This document shows positions 1 to 7,750 of a stretch of 58,725 nt of DNA, one piece after another. The translations under genes were made by a program, and so were the position numbers. The stretch covers positions 1 through 58,725 of the forward strand of contig JALRLY010000254.1 of the NCBI GenBank assembly GCA_023647555.1, read 5' to 3'. Under the pieces are notes generated by a model, which did not search any database, was not told where the DNA came from, and saw nothing but the letters and a program-made list of their open reading frames with translations. The number at the start of each line of letters is the position of its first letter. Positions within the stretch are counted from its first letter, which is position 1. The DNA is from Pancytospora philotis (lineage: Eukaryota; Microsporidia).

Positions 1-549
1 CTGCTCTCGGTGCTCAACTTCCCCACCGACATTATGTCCCTATTCAACGACTTGGTCGGCGTGTTCCTTTTCACATACACCCTGACGCGCTTCAGCGTCG
101 CGAGCACCATCAGCCCCACCAAGATTGTGGTCAATTTGAAGCGGGACGTGTGCTGGCAGATGGCCGAGCTGCTGACGATCCTCGGTGTGCTTTTGGGCGT
201 GCTATACATCGGTGCCACTACTGTGCGCAAAGATGTTGTTGTGTCCAAAACTGCACCGGTCACTGTGTCCTTCTTCATCATCATGGCAGTGTTCCTCACC
301 AAATTCGTCGTGTTCACCAACTTTGGCCCATACAGACAGTCGCGCCTGAAGAATCCCACATTCCTCGCGATATTCGCGTGCCTCGTTCTGTTTGCAGTAT
401 CGCTCTTTGCCGCGCTTCTGTTCGGCTACGACCTGGCGATGCGCTGGTTCGAATTCACCAGGCTCGGTGGTCCTGAGATTGTAAAGCTTGGCGTTGGCGC
501 CTTACTTGCCTGTGCCATAAGCCTGTTGTACGGAACAAGAGCGTTCTAG
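1..549 (+). CDS. C-terminal part of a multi-pass membrane protein (5' truncated by window edge)
   Basis: The reading frame is open from base 1 and ends at a TAG, giving 182 residues, so the start lies outside the window. The fragment holds about five hydrophobic segments, roughly residues 15-35, 48-70, 84-106, 118-142 and 158-178. Short basic or polar loops separate them (for example around NLKRDV and YRQSRLKN). That makes it an integral membrane protein, probably a transporter or an ER/Golgi protein. I see no family-defining motif and do not assign a function. An AATAAA-like signal follows the stop, and the convergent gene on the other strand ends 170 bases away. Confidence 0.7.
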   Translation: MLSVLNFPTDIMSLFNDLVGVFLFTYTLTRFSVASTISPTKIVVNLKRDVCWQMAELLTILGVLLGVLYIGATTVRKDVVVSKTAPVTVSFFIIMAVFLTKFVVFTNFGPYRQSRLKNPTFLAIFACLVLFAVSLFAALLFGYDLAMRWFEFTRLGGPEIVKLGVGALLACAISLLYGTRAF

Positions 550-718
550 CGCTCGCTGTTGGACAACAAAAACGGATGTATCACTGGAGATCTTAAATAA
601 ATTTAATGTGGTGCTTATCAACTGGATGGAGCCATCAATGGCAGACTTCGAGGTTTTATTGCAGATTTACATATCGGCGAAAACCTATGGCTATGTGTGC
701 TGGCTCCTGCTTGTTCTA

Positions 719-3691
719 TCATCCCTTGTTCGTCTCAAAGCGGTCCACGATATTCTGGAACTCATCGATCGGGAGGCTGATCTCGATCGTCTTGGGCTTG
801 TCGCCGCGGCGGTCTTCGAGCTTAAGCGCCGCCGAGCGTATCTTCCTCTTAGCATCGGCCGGTGCACTGGCGCTCTGCGTTACTGTCACCGTGCTCGCGG
901 CAGGCGGCTGGTCTGTCGTTGTGAAGGTCACGGTCGTGGTTGCCGTGACTATCTGCGTAGATACCAGGCGCGATACTGTCCGATTTGGTGCTTCAAGTGC
1001 AGAAGTTGCGGTAGACGGCGCCGCTGATGCCTGGGCATAGCCTGAAGAAACTGTCGCTGCGGCTGCCACGGTGGAAGCGATCGACATTGGAGCGGTAGTA
1101 GAAACAGCTGTAAGAGGCCTCACGTTGCCTGCGCTATCATTAATTTGAGATACTGTTGTAGACACCGCCGAGGCCAGTGACCCTGCTGCGGTTCCCGCAA
1201 CGGTGTTACTGAGGTTGGATAGAATCGCGGCCATGGATGCGCTTGACACCGAAGATGCAGCGCCGCTGCTTTGCATGGATATGCTGAGTATAGCGTGCTT
1301 GGGCAGCGCAGCGATTATGGACGCCGTGCTAGTTGTGCGCTGTGGGACCACCTGGCTCAGCGCGGATATCGATACTTCTTGGAGAGCACTAGTGCTACTT
1401 GTGTGCTGCTCGCTGCCGCTCACTGTTGATGAGCCGTTCGTAGAACTCGCAGGGTAGAGCGCAGATACCGTGCCGATAGAAACAGGTATCGCGCCCTCTT
1501 TCGACTGATGGCCTGCAGTGCTATGCTGGCCATGAAGCTGCCGATCCTGCTCCTCGATTATCTTCTTGTAGCCGTCGAGGATCTTATCGTTCTCGAGCAC
1601 GACGGTGACCGTCTTCCACTTAATATGCGGATTGGCAGCAGCATCAGTGGAGGACGCCTGATGAGCCACAGAGGCGCTTACAGAGCTCACTATGGATGAA
1701 ACAGGGAGCGCAGTCGCTAGCTGCGAGTAAGAAGGCGCAGCGCCACTGCTGATATTATTCTTCGTGGTCTTAATGATTTCCAGTATGTTGCTGATGTCCT
1801 CGTCTGTCCTGTTATTCTTGTTGATGAAATCGAGCAGAGCGCTGAGCAGAACATTAGTCGATGTCTGTTCCTGCGCCTCAGCGGTCTCCAGTTGCTTGTT
1901 TGTGCTACCACCGCTGGGCTCGCTCTTCTGTGATTTCTTCTTCGTTAGTCCGGTCTTGCTCCTAACGGTCAGCATCTGCTTGAGGTTGCTCCACAGCGAG
2001 GCCAGGCCCGCGTTGCCGCTCTGGGCCATTCCGTCGGCTCTGTCCACCAGAAAAGTGCGCATGCCAGTGCCGCTTATCGATCCAGAGACATCCACATCCA
2101 CGTCGACCTCGTTTCTAGTCTTGCCTGCCGAGTGTTTGGCAGCGCCGGACGGCGCATCTGCGGAGAAGTCCCGAATCAGGTCTGCCATCATGCTCTGCGA
2201 TGTCTGGCCGCTCTTCGTTTGTTGCGACTGCGGAGCCGTGGTGCGGTTGATCTGCTGCTTTACCAACGCGTCGGCAAGCGTGTCCAATAGCGGTATCAGT
2301 GCCTTGTCGTCGACGGTCTGCCCAGGGCGAGTGCTAGATGCTCCTATGGTGCTTTTAGGCGCGCTGCCTGCCATAGTTGTAGTGGTCTGCGTTACTTTCT
2401 TGACCGTGACGGTCTGACGCGTTGCAGCCAGAGCATTTCCATCGTTACCCATGTCTGCAGTGCTGTTTCGATCGGAATGTGCGCGCTTTCTAGACGGGTT
2501 CTTCGCAGGTACTGTAATAGTGCGCGCTTTGGCAACCTCGGTGCTGGTAACTGTAACCTCCACGGCGCTCGCCGATGCCTTGGCTGGCTTGCTGTTGACA
2601 GGTGCTTTCGCACTGCCGCTTGCTTCGACGCCTATCATCTTGGTGATCAGCTTGATAATCTCGAGGTCGATATTGGTGGCGGGTGCAGAGCATGGGCCGT
2701 CTCCCGAGCAGTTGTCAGCGCCAACAGCTTGGTTAGCCGATGATTGTGGAGAACCAGCGCCTGTGCCGCGGGTCCGCTTGGATGGTAGATTGGGAGGGGC
2801 AGCGTCTGTGCCGGTCTGCGCAGTAGTCGGCACAGGATTTACGATAACAGAAGCTGTAATTGTAGGAATCGGCTTTGCTACACCCGTGGGAGCCCCGCTT
2901 CCATTAGACTGGGAGCTGGGAGCAAGACGCGTGACCGTTTTGGACACGATTTGGATACGCGCGGGCTCCTTTGTCATCTTAACTACAGTGACAGTGGAGA
3001 GCTGGGTCGATGTCAGTGTAACGGCAGGCTGCACCACTGTGCGCGTACTCAACACTGTTATCAGCTGACTCACAGTAGATGTTCTCGTGGCACGGTGTGC
3101 GCGTCTCTTGCGCTTCCTTTTGCTCTTTTTCACTGTTATCTTTCCGGGCTCGGCGTCAACTTCAACGGTCTGGGTATCATTGGCCGCTGCAGTGCTGTTT
3201 ATACTGTTCAGCCCGTCCAAAATACCGTCCTGCTCCGCCGAAGTGCCAGCGCAGTCTGTTGTTTCTTCAGCGCAGAACGTACTGGCCATGAGTCCCCCGT
3301 TATCAGATTGTGGCTCTATCGCAGATGCGGTGTTGAAAGTAGGTATGAAACTCGGGGCTGCTTGCGAGCACGCATTCACTTTCTGTGGGTATAATAGCAC
3401 CAGCTTGTCACGCAGCATCTGGTGCTGATTAGACAGCTGCTTCTGCGCGTTGACCCACCCGACAAATGCGCAGATGTCTTCGGGCGTGGCCATGCCCTGA
3501 GTGCCTCCTGCATCCGTGCTCGTGCTGGGAACCACCGGGCCCACGCCGGTTGCTTTGCGCGGGCCAGGAGCGGCGATCTGGACTCCGTTAGTGCTGGGTA
3601 TCTGCGGTCCTCTGTTATGCGGCGCGTAGAAGGCGGCAGCGAGCAGACAGCTCATCTGCAGCACAAACCAATTAAAGAGGTGCGCTCTCAT
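719..3691 (-). CDS. Large secreted Ser/Thr/Ala-rich protein, candidate spore wall or polar tube component
   Basis: The 990-residue product starts at the ATG ending at 3691. The frame is open further upstream but has no ATG there, and this start gives a clean signal peptide (MRAHLFNWFVLQMSCLLAAAFYA). A CGCCCG motif lies just upstream. The mature chain is low in complexity and rich in Ser, Thr, Ala and Val. Short TVTV or TVTVT runs recur (ITVLSTRTVV, STVTVVKM, EVTVTSTEV, RQTVTVKKV, KTVTVVLEN, ASTVTVTQS). A basic cluster KKSKRKRKRR lies near residue 190, and a few N-glycosylation sequons (NNRT, NNIS) are present. The C-terminus (KTIEISLPIDEF) looks ordered. No transmembrane helix follows the signal peptide. 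Low-complexity secreted proteins of this kind are typical of the microsporidian spore surface, but the role is inferred. Confidence 0.8.
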   Translation of the reverse strand: MRAHLFNWFVLQMSCLLAAAFYAPHNRGPQIPSTNGVQIAAPGPRKATGVGPVVPSTSTDAGGTQGMATPEDICAFVGWVNAQKQLSNQHQMLRDKLVLLYPQKVNACSQAAPSFIPTFNTASAIEPQSDNGGLMASTFCAEETTDCAGTSAEQDGILDGLNSINSTAAANDTQTVEVDAEPGKITVKKSKRKRKRRAHRATRTSTVSQLITVLSTRTVVQPAVTLTSTQLSTVTVVKMTKEPARIQIVSKTVTRLAPSSQSNGSGAPTGVAKPIPTITASVIVNPVPTTAQTGTDAAPPNLPSKRTRGTGAGSPQSSANQAVGADNCSGDGPCSAPATNIDLEIIKLITKMIGVEASGSAKAPVNSKPAKASASAVEVTVTSTEVAKARTITVPAKNPSRKRAHSDRNSTADMGNDGNALAATRQTVTVKKVTQTTTTMAGSAPKSTIGASSTRPGQTVDDKALIPLLDTLADALVKQQINRTTAPQSQQTKSGQTSQSMMADLIRDFSADAPSGAAKHSAGKTRNEVDVDVDVSGSISGTGMRTFLVDRADGMAQSGNAGLASLWSNLKQMLTVRSKTGLTKKKSQKSEPSGGSTNKQLETAEAQEQTSTNVLLSALLDFINKNNRTDEDISNILEIIKTTKNNISSGAAPSYSQLATALPVSSIVSSVSASVAHQASSTDAAANPHIKWKTVTVVLENDKILDGYKKIIEEQDRQLHGQHSTAGHQSKEGAIPVSIGTVSALYPASSTNGSSTVSGSEQHTSSTSALQEVSISALSQVVPQRTTSTASIIAALPKHAILSISMQSSGAASSVSSASMAAILSNLSNTVAGTAAGSLASAVSTTVSQINDSAGNVRPLTAVSTTAPMSIASTVAAAATVSSGYAQASAAPSTATSALEAPNRTVSRLVSTQIVTATTTVTFTTTDQPPAASTVTVTQSASAPADAKRKIRSAALKLEDRRGDKPKTIEISLPIDEFQNIVDRFETNKG

Positions 3692-3901
3692 TATCGCGGG
3701 CGTCGCACCAGTCTTTTTGTTCGTGTTTCCGTTCCGAAACACGCGAATTTCGCTACCGGACGATGAAACGCGGTGGGAAATGATCAGCAAGCTATGGCTA
3801 ACTGTAATGTGAGCAAAGAAATCGCCTGTTTCGATTATAGCAATGCTGTAGTTTCACCAATAGCTGGTCAAAATCTTCAATGACCCAATTTATTGTTGCA
3901 T

Positions 3902-4159
3902 TTAGACTGGCCAGAACCTGCCCAGCGTTTCTTCGCCGCATACACTGCACGCCAGCGCCAGCTTAGGATAGCGAGACAGACAACCTTCGCAGTACAGATG
4001 CCTGCACTCAGAGACGCAAGGCGCACTCGTGGACTGCTTGCATTCGCTGCATATGTGCGGCTCCTCAACTTCGAACTTGCTAATGTGCGGATACTTGCAG
4101 CCCTGGCCGTACTTGCAGCATCCGGTCGAATGGTACTCTTTGCAAAACTCCGATGGCAT
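3902..4159 (-). CDS. CWC24: Minimal CCCH zinc finger plus RING protein, Cwc24/RNF113-like splicing factor
   Basis: The 85-residue protein consists almost only of two zinc-binding modules. A CCCH finger lies at residues 6-25 (EFCKEY, TGCCKYGQGCKYPH) and a RING-type finger at about 37-77 (CSECK, CRHLYCEGCLSRY, CSVCGEETLGRF). This order, and the phrases GQGCK-PH and CxVCG-x-T-x-G-x-F, match Cwc24 (human RNF113A), a spliceosome-associated protein of the first catalytic step. The family is normally over 200 residues, so the N-terminal region and the linker have been lost. The start is an ATG with GCCCTTC just before it. The alternative is a generic small RING protein, but the CCCH-RING pair argues for Cwc24. 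Confidence 0.8.
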   Translation of the reverse strand: MPSEFCKEYHSTGCCKYGQGCKYPHISKFEVEEPHICSECKQSTSAPCVSECRHLYCEGCLSRYPKLALACSVCGEETLGRFWPV

Positions 4160-4301
4160 GAAGGGCTGGATACTGCAGCAAAGAGCAATAAGGCGAAAGT
4201 AAAATGTTCAGACACAGGCTGGTGCATATGCGTTACTATTTACTACCAATTGGATAACCACGGTTAAAAAGCACGCAGCAACTCACCTGTAATAAATTTA
4301 C

Positions 4302-5570
4302 TTACGAATAGAAACCGGTCGGCCTCGTGTTCTGCTTGCTGAAGTAAATCTTCTCTCTGGCCTTGAGGAAGTCAGACATCGAAATGCACTTCCGCCTGTC
4401 CCGCAGCGCGCTCATGCCGGCCTCTGTGCAGATCGCCTTGATGTCGGAGCCGTTCAGGTCCTCCTTCGACGTGATGAGCTCCTCGATGTTCACCGACGAG
4501 TCGAGCGTCATCTTGGACGTGTGTATCCCAAAAATCCGGCGCTTGGTCGCGGCGTCGGGCATCCCGAACTCTATCTTCCTGTCGATACGCCCGGGCCGGA
4601 TCAGCGCGCTGTCGAGCGTGTCGATCTTGTTCGTGGCCATGATGACCTTGATGTCCTCGCGCGTCTCGAAGCCGTCGAGCTGGTTGAGCAGCTCGAGCAT
4701 TGTGCGCTGGATCTCCTTGGCGCCCTCCGAGTCTGTGTCGTAGCGCTTGCGGCCGATCGCATCAATCTCGTCGATGAAGATGATGGAAGGGGCGTGCGCC
4801 TCGGCGACCTTGAACATCTCGCGCACGAGCTTGGGCCCGTCGCCGAGGTACTTCTGAATGAGCTCCGAGCCGACAATCCGGAGGAAGGTGGCCGACGTCG
4901 AGTTCGCCACGGCCTTAGCCAGCAGCGTCTTGCCGGTGCCTGGGACGCCGTAGAGAATCACGCCCTTCGGCGGCTTGATGCCCATCTCCTGGAACAGCTC
5001 AGGGTTCGTGAGCGGGAGCTCGACACTCTCCTTGATCTCCTGGATCTGCGACTCGAGGCCGCCGATGTCCGCGTAGGTCTCGGTGGGCGCCTTCTCGAGC
5101 TTCATGACGGAGACGAGCGGATCCACGTTGCCCTCCAGCACGCCCACGACCGTGTGGTCCTTGTTGTTGAGCAGCACGGTGCAGCCGGGCTCGAGCTGGT
5201 CCTTGTCCACGAAGCTCATGATCACGCTGTAGTACTCGAGACCGAGCGCCGAGGAGACGATGGCGTGGTTGTCGTCGATGAACTCCTCGAGCACCCCGAC
5301 GGCCAGCGGGCTGCCGCGCAGCTGGTCGACGAGCAGGCGCGACCCGTCCTTGTCGTGCGGGCAGGAGTCGACGAGCCCGAGCATCAGCTTCTCGAGCGTC
5401 AGGAAGGCCTGCATCTTCGCCAGCTTGAGCTCGCGCAGCTTGCACTTCAGCGTCGGGTAGACGGTGGGCGGCTTCGCGTTGTTCTTCGAGTCCTTCACGC
5501 GCTTCTTCCGCCGGATATTGATCGCAGTGTTGTCCTGTGTTTTTTTCGGCGTGCCCTGGGTGTTGCCCAT
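4302..5570 (-). CDS. RPT2: 26S proteasome regulatory subunit 4 homologue (Rpt2)
   Basis: This 422-residue AAA ATPase belongs to the base ring of the 19S particle, where it unfolds substrates and gates the 20S core. The N-terminal MGN can be myristoylated, as in Rpt2 elsewhere. A basic tail and helical region precede the OB region (about 110-160). The AAA module shows Walker A GVPGTGKT (208-215), Walker B IIFIDEID (263-270), the sensor ATNK and arginine fingers in [10 protein letters not shown]. The protein ends in FYS, which fits the HbYX pattern (hydrophobic-Tyr-any) that docks Rpt2 into the 20S ring. GAGCCC lies directly before the ATG. Codons are strongly G/C-ending. The length is typical for Rpt2. 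Confidence 0.95.
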   Translation of the reverse strand: MGNTQGTPKKTQDNTAINIRRKKRVKDSKNNAKPPTVYPTLKCKLRELKLAKMQAFLTLEKLMLGLVDSCPHDKDGSRLLVDQLRGSPLAVGVLEEFIDDNHAIVSSALGLEYYSVIMSFVDKDQLEPGCTVLLNNKDHTVVGVLEGNVDPLVSVMKLEKAPTETYADIGGLESQIQEIKESVELPLTNPELFQEMGIKPPKGVILYGVPGTGKTLLAKAVANSTSATFLRIVGSELIQKYLGDGPKLVREMFKVAEAHAPSIIFIDEIDAIGRKRYDTDSEGAKEIQRTMLELLNQLDGFETREDIKVIMATNKIDTLDSALIRPGRIDRKIEFGMPDAATKRRIFGIHTSKMTLDSSVNIEELITSKEDLNGSDIKAICTEAGMSALRDRRKCISMSDFLKAREKIYFSKQNTRPTGFYS

Positions 5571-5881
5571 GGGCTCGGAAACGCAGCGGTTTAAGGCAGG
5601 GCAATTGTCAGTGCAACAAAAAGCTGTTATCAGCGAATGAAAAAGGTGGATGCTGCATGGACTGGCTTGTGTATTCGAGCATACTCTTGTATTTGTTGTT
5701 GAGAGTTCTAGAACGTCTTGTTATAAAAAATAGACTCTGTAGTTTTTTGTAAAGCTCTGCAACAGCTCGCGCTTTATCAATATTGCATTTGTGTAGCGCT
5801 AGCTGCTTTATACTATTGTGTCAGCCTTGGTAAGACACATTCTCTATGGCAGCTCATTTCAATTGAAAATTTTGAGGCCAT
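5571..5881. other. Intergenic region between divergent Rpt2 and PheRS genes
   Basis: This is a bidirectional promoter region that becomes AT-rich toward PheRS. It holds the AAAATTTT box of PheRS near its right end. A 31-codon ORF with a hydrophobic stretch (5657-5752, plus strand, beginning [15 protein letters not shown]) is present, but it has no CCC/GGG signal and no recognisable homologue, so it is not called as a gene. Confidence 0.5.
5866..5875 (+). promoter_or_regulatory. AAAATTTTGA box just upstream of the PheRS start
   Basis: AAAATTTTGA ends seven bases before the ATG. The same box, with small variations, lies 5-30 bases upstream of many other starts here (SHMT, Cia1, Utp12, ThrRS, uS5, eL31, SPT6). 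It matches the AAATTT-type signal described for microsporidian genes and helps fix this start codon. Confidence 0.65.
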
Positions 5882-7351
5882 ATGGCTGGCGCCGCCGAGG
5901 AGATACTGCGCAGACTGGAGACCGAGGAGACTGTGCACTCCAGCACCATCGATGTCCCCGCCGCGGAGCTCCACGGCATTCTGCTCTCGCTGCACAGCAA
6001 GGAGCTGGTCGATTACACGATCGAGGAGGTGCAGACGCGCAGCCTGACCGAGGAGGGCCGGGAGATCGCCAAGAGCGGCTCTCCCGAGTACCGGCTGTTC
6101 CAGAGCATCCCTGCCGACGGCGCGGAGCGCGCCATCATGGACAGTTACGGCCACGGCAGCAAGCACGGCTTCAAACGGCGCTGGATCGAGCTGCGGGGCG
6201 AGCGGGTCTTCCGCCTTGTCGACAGCGTCGAGGACGTCGTGGCGGCCCAGCTGCGGAGCCTCGACGGCCTTTCTGAGAAGGATCTGGCCGAGCTGAAGCG
6301 CCGCGGCCTGGTAAAGACAGGGAGGGCCAACGGGTACGTTATCAGACGCGGGTCTGCGTTCGGCACGTCCAGTGCGTGCGTATCCGAGCTCACCGCCGCG
6401 ATGGTCAGCAGCTTTGACTCTGCGCTCACCTTCAAGCGCTACAACTTCGACGCGCCCGGCAACTATCCGCAGTGCGGCGCGCTCCATCCGATCATGAAGA
6501 TCCGGGAGGAGTTCAAGAAGATCTTCATAGAGATGGGCTTCTCCGAGATGAACACGAGCAAATACGTGGAGTCGAGCTTCTGGAACTTCGACAGCCTCTT
6601 CCAGCCGCAGAACCACCCTGCGCGCGACTCGCACGACACTTTCTTCCTGAAGTCCCCGGCGACGACGAACTACGCGGATATGGCGGAGGAGGGCGCTGGG
6701 GCTGCCGGCGACCGCCTCAACAGCGGGCTGGAGCGCGACTACATCGAGCGAGTGAGGACCGTGCACAGCAGCGGCGGCCACGGCTCCACGGGGCACTCGG
6801 CCAACTGGTCCCTCGATGAGGCGTCGAAGAACATCCTGCGCACGCACACGACGAGCGTTTCGGCCAGGTACCTCAAGGCGATGGCCAAGGACTTCAAGCC
6901 CACCAAGCTCTTCAGCATCGACAAGGTGTTCAGGAACGAGAGCGTGGATGCGACGCACCTCGCGGAGTTCCACCAGGTCGAGGGCCTCATCGTCGGGTAC
7001 GACCTCGGCATCGCCGAGCTGATGGGCGTTCTGAGCGCCTTCTTCGCCAAGCTCGGGCTGGAGAAGATCAAATTCAAGCCCGCGTTCAACCCGTACACCG
7101 AGCCGTCCATGGAGGTCTTCGGCTTCCACGAGGGCCTTGGCCGCTGGATCGAAATCGGAAACTCGGGCATTTTCAGGCCCGAGATGCTCGGGCCGATGGG
7201 CTACCCGGAGGACGTGTGCGTGATCGCCTGGGGCCTGTCCCTGGAGCGCCCTGCCATGATCAAGTACGGCCTGAACAACATCCGCGAGCTTGTCGGGCAC
7301 AAGGTCGACCTCAACTTCATCAAGAACAGCGAGTTCATCTACTTCAAATAA
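5882..7351 (+). CDS. FRS2: Phenylalanyl-tRNA synthetase alpha subunit, cytosolic type
   Basis: The 489-residue protein charges tRNA-Phe with phenylalanine as part of an (alpha beta)2 enzyme. Residues 1-170 carry the winged-helix modules of the eukaryotic/archaeal alpha subunit. The class II catalytic core follows: motif 1 around HPIMKIREEFKKIF, the FWNFDSLFQPQNHPARD block, motif 2 FSIDKVFRNESVDATHLAEFHQ, and motif 3 near the end (GLSLERPAMIKYGL). The phrases FKPAFNPYTEPSMEVF and WIEIGNSG are family signatures. The length is close to the usual ~500. The first ATG lies seven bases after the AAAATTTTGA box. The beta subunit is not in this window. Confidence 0.96.
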   Translation: MAGAAEEILRRLETEETVHSSTIDVPAAELHGILLSLHSKELVDYTIEEVQTRSLTEEGREIAKSGSPEYRLFQSIPADGAERAIMDSYGHGSKHGFKRRWIELRGERVFRLVDSVEDVVAAQLRSLDGLSEKDLAELKRRGLVKTGRANGYVIRRGSAFGTSSACVSELTAAMVSSFDSALTFKRYNFDAPGNYPQCGALHPIMKIREEFKKIFIEMGFSEMNTSKYVESSFWNFDSLFQPQNHPARDSHDTFFLKSPATTNYADMAEEGAGAAGDRLNSGLERDYIERVRTVHSSGGHGSTGHSANWSLDEASKNILRTHTTSVSARYLKAMAKDFKPTKLFSIDKVFRNESVDATHLAEFHQVEGLIVGYDLGIAELMGVLSAFFAKLGLEKIKFKPAFNPYTEPSMEVFGFHEGLGRWIEIGNSGIFRPEMLGPMGYPEDVCVIAWGLSLERPAMIKYGLNNIRELVGHKVDLNFIKNSEFIYFK

Positions 7352-7465
7352 ATATTGCAGCTATTGCTATTGCGCGGTGCGCCTTCGTGCGATGCGTTGA
7401 ACATTTCAATCATTATTGGGATGCTTTTATCTCGCAGCTGCATTCCAAAAAGATACTGTGGCACT

Positions 7466-7469
7466 AAAA
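7466..7469 (-). terminator. RNA polymerase III T-run terminator of tRNA-Pro
   Basis: A TTTT run on the minus strand lies three bases beyond the 3' end of the tRNA, as expected for Pol III termination. Confidence 0.6.
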
Positions 7470-7472
7470 GCA

Positions 7473-7544
7473 GACCTCGACCGGGGATCGAACCCGGGAC
7501 CTCTCGGACCCAAACCGAGCGCTCTACCACTGAGCCACCAAGGC
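7473..7544 (-). tRNA. tRNA-Pro (anticodon TGG)
   Basis: This is a 72-base cloverleaf on the minus strand. The acceptor stem pairs GCCTTGG with TCGAGGT, including G-U pairs. The D arm holds GGCTCAGTGGTAGAGC. The anticodon arm is CTCGG-TTTGGGT-CCGAG, with TGG at positions 34-36. The T arm is CCGGG-TTCGATC-CCCGG. It has no intron. The internal Pol III A and B boxes are intact, and a T-run follows. It lies between the convergent 3' end of PheRS and the 5' side of the next plus-strand gene. Confidence 0.95.
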
Positions 7545-7750
7545 GCAAATAATTATAAAATAATAGTAATTGAAAAGGTTTATATGATACCTGACGCGCG
7601 AGTCGCATGTTTTAGTCTTGCACAAATTGGCCTCCCATGTATCTCGTTCATTCGGCCTACACCGGGTGCCAGCAACCGCGCGACCTGCTGCGCTTCAATG
7701 ACTATGTTGTGGTGCGGTATCCGATGCGCTAAGAAGTGCGGCGCGCAAGC

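Noticed and set aside
4521..5594. 357-codon plus-strand frame antisense to Rpt2
   Set aside because: It is an antisense shadow; Rpt2 on the minus strand is unambiguous.
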